The notes beneath the pieces are model-generated. The model made no database searches and had not been told where the DNA came from. It was given only the letters and a program-made list of their open reading frames with translations. Below are positions 1 to 5,980 of a stretch of DNA of 7,165 nt, piece after piece. The number at the start of each line of letters is the position of its first letter. Position 1 is the stretch's first letter. Source of the stretch: an uncultured Eubacteriales bacterium (GTDB lineage Bacteria > Bacillota > Clostridia > Oscillospirales > Oscillospiraceae); the NCBI GenBank assembly GCA_900546615.1, contig URDJ01000072.1, positions 1 to 7,165 on the forward strand. The letters run 5' to 3'. Both the position numbers and the translations under genes were made by a program.

Positions 1-3000
1 CCGAGCGCCGCGCAGACTTCGAGCGCCTGCTCCGGCGCGACGAGAGGAACCGGCATATTACGGACTACCTCGAACAAATAGCTGCCGAGCGCAGCGCCGT
101 CGCAACTGTTTCTTCCGAAGAACCCGCCCTATCCGATGAGCCCGTTCGATCCGATGAACCCGTCCCATCCGATGAACCCGCCACATCCGACGAGGCCAAG
201 CCCGTGGTATACATCCCTGTTGACGGCGAGTGGCAGGGCTTTCCGAGCGTCGCGGCGGCGGAGGAGGCGGCGCTGGAGGAGTTCCAAAAGGAGACGCGGA
301 GGCGGGCGCGGAACTTCCGCATCACTGACGAGCATCTCGGTGAAGGCGGAGCCAAGACGAAGTGCCGGGCGAACATCGAGGCCATCCAGCTGCTCAAATA
401 CCTTGAGAGAAACGGCTTTCAGGCCTCGCCAGAGCAGCAGGATAAACTCTCCGGCTACGTCGGCTGGGGCGGTATCCCCGAGGTGTTTGACGAGAGCAAG
501 AGCGAATGGTCGAAGGAATACGCAGAGCTGAAAGCCCTGCTCACGCCGGAAGAATACGAGGCCGCACGAGGTTCGACGCTCAACGCGCACTACACCTCGC
601 CCGCGGTCATCCGCGCCATCTACGAGGCCGTGGGCGGCATGGGCTTCGAGGGCGGGCGCGTCCTTGAGCCGTCGATGGGCGTCGGCAACTTCTTCGGCCT
701 GCTGCCTGAGAGCATGGCGGGCAGCCAACTCTACGGCGTGGAGCTGGACAGCATCACCGGGCGCATAGCAAAGCAGCTCTATCCCGAGGCCAACATCACT
801 GTCGCGGGCTTTGAGACGACGAGCCGCCCCGTCTTTTATGACCTCGCCGTCGGTAACGTGCCTTTCGGCCAGTACCAGGTACACGACCCGGAGTATGACC
901 GGCTCGGCTTCTCAATACACAACTACTTTGCCGCCAAGATGCTTGACCAGGTGCGTCCGGGCGGCATTGTTGCGTTCGTCACCTCGCGCTACACACTCGA
1001 CGCCAAGGACGAGAGCGTCCGCCGCTACCTCGCCGAGCGCGGCGAACTGCTCGGGGCCATACGCCTGCCAAACAACGCCTTTCGCGCCAACGCGGGGACG
1101 GACGTCGTCTCGGACATCATCTTTTTGCAGCGGCGTGAGCAGCCCTTAACTGAGCTGCCGGATTGGGTACACGTCGGCACGACGCCGGAGGGCTTCACGG
1201 TCAACCGCTACTTCATCGACCACCCGGAGATGGTGCTCGGCACGCCTACCGCCGAGAGCACGCAGTACGGGCGGCAGGACTACACCGTCGCACCCATCGA
1301 GGGCGCGGACTTGTCCGAGCTGCTTCACGAGGCCGTGCAGAACATCCACGGCGAGTACACCGAGCGCGACGTTGAGGAAGCGGAGAACACGGACATCCTG
1401 CCCGCCGACCCGGACGTGCGCAATTACAGCTTCACGCTGGTTTATGGCGAGGTTTATTACCGCGAGGGCGGCATAATGGTTCGCCAGTCTGTGAGCGCTG
1501 CCATGACCGAGCGCATCAAGGGCCTGATGGAGCTGCGGGACTGTACCCGGCGGCTCATACAGCTGCAAACCGAAAACGCGAGCGACGCCGAGATAGCCGC
1601 CGAGCAGCGGCGCTTAAACCGGCTCTACGACGCCTACACCGCCAAGCACGGCCTCATTTCGAGCCGTGAGAACAAGCGCGCGTTCTCGGACGACAGCTCG
1701 TATTACCTCCTTTGCTCGCTCGAAATACTTGACGAGGACGGCAAACTTGAGCGCAAGGCAGATATGTTCACGCGCCGCACCATCCAGCCGCATCGGCCTG
1801 TGGAGCACACCGAGACGGCGTCGGAGGCGCTGGCCGTCTCTCTCAATGAGCTGGGCCGCGTGGACATGGAGTATATGTCCCGGCTTTGCGGCAAGAGTGA
1901 AACCGAGATCGCCGCGGAGCTTTCCGGCGTCATCTTCCGAGTTCCCGGCACCGAGCGCTATGTAACCGCCGACGAATATCTCTCCGGCAACGTGCGGGAA
2001 AAGCTCTGCGAGGCAGAAGCAGCGGCGAAGGATGATGCTTCATACAACATAAATGTCGATGCACTAAAGGCCGCACAGCCGCGCGAACTGACCTCCGCCG
2101 AGATCGACGTGCGCCTTGGCGCGACCTGGATAGAGCCGCGGTATATTGAGCAGTTCATGGTCGAGACTTTCCAGCCCACATACTGGGCCTCGCGCAGCAT
2201 GAGCGTGAACTACTCGCCATACACCTCCGAGTGGCGTATCGAGGGCAAGAGCGTCGTCGGCGCAAACGACGTGAACGCCTGCTCCACCTACGGCACCTCG
2301 CGAATCAACGCCTACAAGATTCTCGAAAACACCCTTAACCTCCGCGACGTGCGCATCTACGGCAAGATCGAGGACGCGGACGGCACCGAGCGCCGTGTGC
2401 TCAACGTCAAGGAGACCACCCTCGCCCAGCAGAAGCAGCAGGTCATCAAGGACGCCTTTCGCGACTGGCTGTGGAAAGACCCGAAGCGCCGCGAGACACT
2501 CGTCGCCAAGTATAACGAGCTGTTCAACAGCACAAGACCGCGTGAGTACGACGGCTCGCACTTGACGTTCCCAGGCATGAACCCGGAGATAGAGCTGCGC
2601 GAGCACCAGCGAAACGCCATTGCCCGCATCCTCTACGGCGGCAATACGCTTTTGGCTCACGAGGTCGGGGCCGGGAAAACCTTCACAATGGCCGCAGCAG
2701 CTATGGAGGCCAAGCGCCTCGGATTGTGCCGCAAACCCATGTTCGCTGTCCCGAACCACCTCACGGAGCAGTGGGCATCGGAGTTTCTGCGGCTGTACCC
2801 GTCTGCAAACGTGCTAGTGGCTACGAAAAAGGACTTTGAGCCCGCCAACCGAAAGAAGTTCTGCGCCCGCATCGCCACCGGCGACTACGACGCGGTCATC
2901 ATCGGACACAGCCAGTTTGAGCGCATACCCATTTCACAGGAGCGCCAGGAGCAATTACTGAGCGAAGAGATATTGGAAATAACCGAAAGTATAAAACAGC

Positions 3001-3171
3001 TCAAGCTCAACCACGGCGAGCGTTTTTCGATCAAGGCGATGGAAAAGACGAAAAAGTCACTTGAGGCAAGGCTTAAGAAACTGCTGGACAGCCCCAAGGA
3101 CGATGTCGTCACCTTTGAGGAATTGGGCGTTGACCGCCTGTTCGTGGACGAGGCACATTCGTACAAGAACC
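1..3171 (+). CDS. Methyltransferase-helicase fusion protein, 5' exon (partial at the 5' end)
   Basis: This is the first part of a giant DNA methyltransferase/SF2 helicase protein of the kind found on clostridial conjugative elements and some phages. The frame is open from base 3 with no ATG before the window edge, so the true start lies upstream; the GTG at 204 is probably internal. In order it shows a charged helix, a SDEP repeat linker (132-203), an N6-adenine methyltransferase domain with SAM motif I LEPSMGVGNF (663-692) and a motif IV variant NVPF (855-866), a long unassigned middle region, Walker A HEVGAGKT (2658-2681), a charged, probably coiled-coil insertion (about 2934-3105) and the DEAH box (3147-3158). 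The intron interrupts a leucine codon after its first base. Read without splicing, the frame ends at TAA 3189-3191. The spliced gene is join(<1..3171,5981..>7165), about 1451 residues in this window. The role is unknown; DNA protection or anti-restriction, as for P1 DarB, is an inference. Confidence 0.9.
132..203 (+). repeat. Four-copy 18-bp tandem repeat coding a SDEPxx linker
   Basis: Four in-frame 18-bp units begin at 132, 150, 168 and 186 and encode SDEPVR, SDEPVP, SDEPAT and SDEAKP. Copies 2 and 3 share their first 14 bases (TCCGATGAACCCGT and TCCGATGAACCCGC differ only at the last), while copies 1 and 4 have drifted. The product is an acidic, proline-rich, probably disordered hinge between the upstream N-terminal part and the methyltransferase domain. 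Because the unit length is a multiple of three, copy number can change by slippage without breaking the frame. Confidence 0.85.
3158..3171 (+). other. Intron target site: IBS2 and IBS1 in the 5' exon
   Basis: IBS1 is AAGAACC (3165-3171), matched by EBS1 at 3579-3585. Immediately upstream, TTCGTAC (3158-3164) is the candidate IBS2. It can pair with GTACGGA at 3298-3304 (7 bp including one G-U) or, more weakly, with GTACG at 3358-3362 (5 bp). I cannot decide between these two EBS2 candidates by eye. The site encodes the residues right after the DEAH box (H-S-Y-K-N), a conserved part of the host protein. Confidence 0.6.
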
Positions 3172-3866
3172 GTGCGAGGCGTTGCGCATAAGTCACAGTT
3201 GACAACTGTGGCGAAAAGCGCCATGCGAATGCACTTAGAAATAAGAAGCGTTCGCATAGAACTCAAATCCTGAAATCAGGGGTGAAAGTCCCCTGCCGTA
3301 CGGAATCGAGGCCGGAAAGGAGGCTTCATTGACGCAGTGCGTCACACCGTGTAGGCAGTACGCGAGCTAATACTCCACTGTGCTGTATTCCTCTGCAAAG
3401 GAATATGGTACAAAGCGTGGTGAAGTCGTAACCTGAAAACCTAAACCATCCATGGATGGCATGGACAATAATGGTGCGGGCTTCCGAAACCTATGGCTAC
3501 CCGTTAGGGAAAGCTATGCAGCATCGTGAGAGCTGACGGCATCCGAAAGGATGAAAATTGGGAAAAGCGTATGTGGCTGGTTTTTCTGCATATGCCCTGT
3601 GGATTGAAATATCCATACGGAATCATGCACTAACTGCGATTCAAAGCATGATTAGTTTTCCCCGGTGTAAGGTAGCAGCCTAAGGGTTTCAACTGTCGCA
3701 AGACAACAAGGATAAGGATTTGGGAACGTCTGAGAGCCTGTAAGGGGAGCGATGCAGCGCTGTGAACTTTACAGGAAGTCAGCCGTGCCATAGTAGTCTG
3801 CGGTTGGGTAATGCCAACTACACGAGGCTGAAATGCTTCACGGCGAAGGGCACGAGTCAAGTTGAT
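3172..3866 (+). ncRNA. Group II intron RNA, 5' scaffold (domains I to III)
   Basis: This stretch has no gene and holds the structural RNA of the intron. Stems visible by inspection include a 7-bp hairpin (3194-3200 with 3204-3210), a 10-bp stem (3223-3232 with 3248-3257, with wobbles), GGGG/CCCC around TGAAAGT (3279-3293), the EBS1 hairpin (3567-3595), CCTGTAA/TTACAGG (3737-3743 with 3769-3775), TCAGCC/GGCTGA (3779-3784 with 3826-3831) and a small CTTC/GAAG hairpin (3836-3848). I infer that domain I covers most of this and that the last stems are domains II and III, but I have not drawn exact domain borders. Short ORFs crossing it are not convincing as genes. Confidence 0.8.
3567..3595 (+). 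other. EBS1 stem-loop in domain I
   Basis: An 8-bp stem (3567-3574 with 3588-3595, two G-U pairs) displays a 13-nt loop containing GGTTTTT (3579-3585). That loop sequence can pair with AAGAACC, the last seven bases of the 5' exon (3165-3171), through six Watson-Crick pairs and one G-U pair. Presentation of the guide sequence in a stem-loop is what is known for EBS1 of group II introns. This element selects both the 5' splice site and the DNA target. Confidence 0.75.
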
Positions 3867-3879
3867 CTACAAATTTCAC
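3867..3879 (+). other. Domain IV basal stem, 5' strand
   Basis: CTACAAATTTCAC is the exact reverse complement of GTGAAATTTGTAG at 5821-5833. The two strands enclose the maturase ORF, as the basal stem of domain IV should. The adjacent bases TTGAT (3862-3866) and TCAAG (3857-3861) can extend the pairing to ATCAG (5870-5874) and CTTGA (5889-5893), with unpaired or hairpin insertions on the 3' side. Confidence 0.85.
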
Positions 3880-3908
3880 AAAAACGAAAATCCATAACTC
3901 TCTGAAAT

Positions 3909-3947
3909 ATGAGTGACGAACCGCGAGGTGAAACCTTGTGCATTTAA
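3909..3947 (+). CDS. Possible 12-residue leader peptide overlapping the maturase start
   Basis: ATG 3909 opens a 12-codon frame (MSDEPRGETLCI) ending at TAA 3945-3947, a few bases past the maturase GTG and in another frame. It runs through the whole start-sequestering hairpin, so a ribosome translating it would melt that hairpin and end beside the maturase start. No strong Shine-Dalgarno precedes the ATG, so this may be chance. Confidence 0.2.
   Translation: MSDEPRGETLCI
3922..3940 (+). promoter_or_regulatory. Hairpin hiding the maturase Shine-Dalgarno and GTG start
   Basis: Bases 3922-3929 pair with 3933-3940 around a GAA loop (8 bp, of which two are G-U). The Shine-Dalgarno AGGTG (3926-3930) lies in the 5' arm and loop, and the GTG start (3938-3940) lies in the 3' arm, so both are covered when the hairpin forms. 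In Ll.LtrB a comparable domain IVa structure holds the ribosome site and is bound by the maturase to limit its own translation. The same role here is an inference from position and pairing. Confidence 0.65.
3926..3930 (+). promoter_or_regulatory. Ribosome binding site of the maturase
   Basis: AGGTG sits 7 nt before GTG 3938 and decides the start: an in-frame TGA at 3929-3931 rules out any earlier start, and the next methionine is well inside the RT domain. Confidence 0.7.
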
Positions 3948-5824
3948 ACGTCAGATTTTCCAAAGAGTCAGACCTTAAAAGAATACAAGACCTGTTGTAT
4001 GAGAAATCAGGCCAGAAGGTGTCCTTTACCGGGCTGTTGGAGGCAATGGTCAATGAAGTGACCATAGTTACGGCTATTCACAACATCAAGTCTAACAAAG
4101 GCAGCAAAACCGCCGGCGTAGACAAAATGAAAATCAACCGCTACCTTCAAATGCCAAAAGAGGAACTAATTCAGTTGATTCAGTCAAGTTTTCAGAATTA
4201 TAAGCCAAAACCTGCCCGCAGGGTCTACATCCCCAAAAGCAACGGCAAACAGCGCCCCCTTGGCATACCCACAATGCTGGACAGGATAATCCAGGAATGC
4301 GTGAGAATCATCATTGAGCCAATATGTGAAGCCAAGTTCTACCCTCACAGTTATGGGTTCAGGCCATATCGGGCGCAAAAACACGCAATTCGGGATATAG
4401 TCAATGTCATTACTGCCGGATGCAGATCTCCGGATCAGCCTGTATGGGCAGTTGAAGGGGATATAAAGGGATGTTTTGACCATATTGACCACCGGCTGTT
4501 ATTGCGGAAATTATGGCGCATGGGTATACACGATAAACGGGTGCTCAAAATTGTCTGCCAAATGCTCAAAGCCGGATATGTTGAAAGCGACTTGTATTAT
4601 GCAACACGGGAAGGCACGCCGCAAGGCGGTATATTGTCGCCGTTATTATCTAATGTATATCTGAACGACTTTGACTGGTATGTGGGGCGCAAATACATGG
4701 AGCCCTATAGGCAATGTAAGCATAAGTGCAACGACACAAGGCGGCTTAAATGGGCTGGTGTGACGCCCAAATACAATTTCCGCTATGCGGATGATTGGGT
4801 GTTGCTGACCTCTACGGAGCAGGAAGCGCTTCGTATGAAACGTGAACTGACAAAGTATTTTCATGTGAAAATGAAATTGGAGCTTTCTCAGGAAAAGACC
4901 AAAATCACGGACTTGCGCAAAGGTGGAATCCATTTCCTTGGATTTGTAGTGAAGGCCGAAAAGAAGCGCAAAACTCCCGACCCTAAGACATGGACGGAAT
5001 ATCTGGTAGGTAAACCGTTCCCGGACATGGAGAGGCTGGCAGTTAAAATTCGCAACCTTTCAAATGAGGTCAGGAATATATCTCTGTATACGCTTCCCAA
5101 TACACGGGCGGCCCAGATACAGTATGTGAACTCCATCATTATGGGTATCGCGCAATACATACGGCCTTCTATCTGCTCCCACGCATTCCATGCCATGGAC
5201 CGCAGGGTAAACAACACTGCGCTTGCGGTTTGGAAAAAGCTATACCCGTACAGCTATAACCAGATGCAAGTCCCTTTGCGCATGCTCTCCAACCTTCCTC
5301 ATAGACATGAGGGGTATGACAGCAAAACATTTGCCATACAGATTGAAGGTCACTGGTTTGGCATTACTAATGCATTCATCACGCACAGCAAACATGAGAG
5401 TAAGCCGTTTGACCAGAAAATGACTCCATACACGGCAGATGGGCGACGACGGTATATAAACTATCGCTCTAAGCACAAGCCATTACCATATAACCGCCCG
5501 TCTATTAACACTCCTGAGGATATTATGCTGTCTGTATACGCCGACGGCAAATATAATTTCGAGTACTTCATGAACCGTGAATACGCCTTCAATCGGGACA
5601 AAGGCAAGTGCAAATGCTGCGGCGCCGTCTTTTCACAAACAGTTGTAAAGCACTGTCATCACGTCAACAACATGCTTCCACTTGACCGAATCAACAAAGT
5701 TCCAAACCTGGCATGGCTGTGTGCTCCTTGCCACCGCATGGTGCATAACAGCCCCATCCCACCAGATACGGATACCAAGACAGTACGTAAAATAAAGAAA
5801 TATCGCGAAAAACTATCCAAGTGA
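3938..5824 (+). CDS. ltrA: Group II intron reverse transcriptase/maturase with HNH endonuclease
   Basis: This 628-residue intron-encoded protein helps the intron RNA fold and splice, then retrohomes it: the RNA reverse-splices into one DNA strand, the HNH domain cuts the other, and the RT copies the intron. The RT domain occupies roughly residues 20-340, with catalytic D175 in EGDIKGCFDHID, the GTPQGG motif (226-231), YADD (283-286) and the following HFLGF motif. A maturase/thumb region follows (about 360-450). The C-terminal HNH zinc domain carries C558xxC561, HCHHVN (572-577) and C595xxCH (595-599), all key residues present. The start is GTG 3938: an in-frame TGA (3929-3931) lies just upstream and AGGTG (3926-3930) is correctly spaced. 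The start is sequestered in a hairpin. The stop codon lies in the 3' strand of the domain IV stem. Length and domain order match active maturases. The symbol ltrA is the generic family name, not proof of closeness to the lactococcal protein. Confidence 0.96.
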   Translation: MHLNVRFSKESDLKRIQDLLYEKSGQKVSFTGLLEAMVNEVTIVTAIHNIKSNKGSKTAGVDKMKINRYLQMPKEELIQLIQSSFQNYKPKPARRVYIPKSNGKQRPLGIPTMLDRIIQECVRIIIEPICEAKFYPHSYGFRPYRAQKHAIRDIVNVITAGCRSPDQPVWAVEGDIKGCFDHIDHRLLLRKLWRMGIHDKRVLKIVCQMLKAGYVESDLYYATREGTPQGGILSPLLSNVYLNDFDWYVGRKYMEPYRQCKHKCNDTRRLKWAGVTPKYNFRYADDWVLLTSTEQEALRMKRELTKYFHVKMKLELSQEKTKITDLRKGGIHFLGFVVKAEKKRKTPDPKTWTEYLVGKPFPDMERLAVKIRNLSNEVRNISLYTLPNTRAAQIQYVNSIIMGIAQYIRPSICSHAFHAMDRRVNNTALAVWKKLYPYSYNQMQVPLRMLSNLPHRHEGYDSKTFAIQIEGHWFGITNAFITHSKHESKPFDQKMTPYTADGRRRYINYRSKHKPLPYNRPSINTPEDIMLSVYADGKYNFEYFMNREYAFNRDKGKCKCCGAVFSQTVVKHCHHVNNMLPLDRINKVPNLAWLCAPCHRMVHNSPIPPDTDTKTVRKIKKYREKLSK

Positions 5825-5833
5825 AATTTGTAG
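5821..5833 (+). other. Domain IV basal stem, 3' strand
   Basis: This is the perfect 13-bp complement of 3867-3879. It starts one base before the maturase stop codon, so TGA (5822-5824) is inside the ribozyme helix. Ribosomes finishing the maturase would therefore run into the ribozyme's own structure. Confidence 0.85.
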
Positions 5834-5834
5834 G

Positions 5835-5864
5835 CATCCTGCACACCGCGAGGGTGCAGTGATG
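5835..5864 (+). other. Domain IV 3'-side hairpin with a GCGA tetraloop
   Basis: CATC-CTGCAC (5835-5844) pairs with GTGCAG (5854-5859) and GATG (5861-5864), continued inward by CC/GG around a GCGA loop (5848-5851), with single-base bulges at A5845 and T5860. The GNRA loop could make a tertiary contact. The hairpin lies between the domain IV basal helix and domain V, an extra element compared with a minimal ribozyme. Confidence 0.6.
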
Positions 5865-5897
5865 TTGAAATCAGTGAAAGTAAGTCAGCTTGATGGA

Positions 5898-5931
5898 ACG
5901 CCGGGTGCGCTGAAAGGTGCATGCCCGGTGT
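5898..5931 (+). ncRNA. Group II intron domain V (catalytic hairpin)
   Basis: This is a canonical 34-nt hairpin: an 8-bp lower stem (5898-5905 with 5924-5931), a 2-nt bulge TG (5922-5923), a 5-bp upper stem (5906-5910 with 5917-5921) and a GAAA loop closed by a T-G pair. The triad that binds the catalytic metals is CGC (5899-5901) in place of the more common AGC. Size, bulge position and loop all match the family, so the ribozyme core looks intact. Confidence 0.95.
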
Positions 5932-5933
5932 GA

Positions 5934-5980
5934 GGTGGGGGAAAATTCGGAGATGGCATCAAAGAATTACCTATCACCAT
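5934..5980 (+). ncRNA. Group II intron domain VI with branch-point adenosine
   Basis: GGTGG (5934-5938) pairs with TCACC (5974-5978), GGG (5939-5941) pairs with CCT (5970-5972) and AATTC (5944-5948) pairs with GAATT (5964-5968). A5973 is left bulged between two helices. It lies 7 nt from the intron end at 5980, the known spacing for the branch point that attacks the 5' splice site to form the lariat. Confidence 0.88.

Larger units (their letters stand above)
3172..5980 (+). mobile_element. Group II intron, full length, with its own maturase ORF
   Basis: This 2809-bp sense-strand retroelement is inserted in the helicase gene. The 5' end is GTGCGAG, fitting the GUGYG consensus, and the 3' end is ...CACCAT, fitting the terminal AY rule. 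Both ends are independently fixed by the reading frame, since removing exactly these bases rejoins the host protein seamlessly. Inside are a folded 5' scaffold, a domain IV holding a reverse transcriptase/maturase, a 34-nt domain V and a domain VI with a bulged adenosine. EBS1 pairs with the 5' exon. All parts needed for splicing and retrohoming appear intact. The HNH domain, the large domain VI and the insertion in a coding region argue against a group IIC element. The base preceding EBS1 (T3578) cannot pair with the first 3' exon base (T5981), which argues weakly against IIA; a IIB-like type is my tentative placement. Confidence 0.96.

Noticed and set aside
129..884. Long minus-strand ORF (251 codons) opposite the methyltransferase region
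   Set aside because: It mirrors a GC-rich plus-strand gene with clear conserved motifs; the translation is low-complexity, resembles no family I know and has no ribosome site. Antisense openness is expected at this codon bias.
2064..2759. Minus-strand ORF of 231 codons opposite the helicase Walker A region
   Set aside because: It is a shadow of the plus-strand helicase frame and has no recognisable domain.
3172..3191. Stop codon after the DEAH box read as a pseudogene or truncated helicase
   Set aside because: The stop lies within the intron; excising 3172-5980 restores an open frame with all later helicase motifs.
3194..3210. CACAGTT/AACTGTG hairpin as a terminator or an operator
   Set aside because: No T-run follows, and it falls within the first bases of intron domain I, where stems are expected.
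3295..3303. Palindrome CCGTACGG as a regulator binding site
   Set aside because: It lies within the ribozyme scaffold and overlaps a candidate EBS2, which explains it better.
3172..5980. Group IIC intron inserted next to a terminator
   Set aside because: IIC maturases lack the HNH domain seen here, and the insertion is in the middle of a coding sequence.
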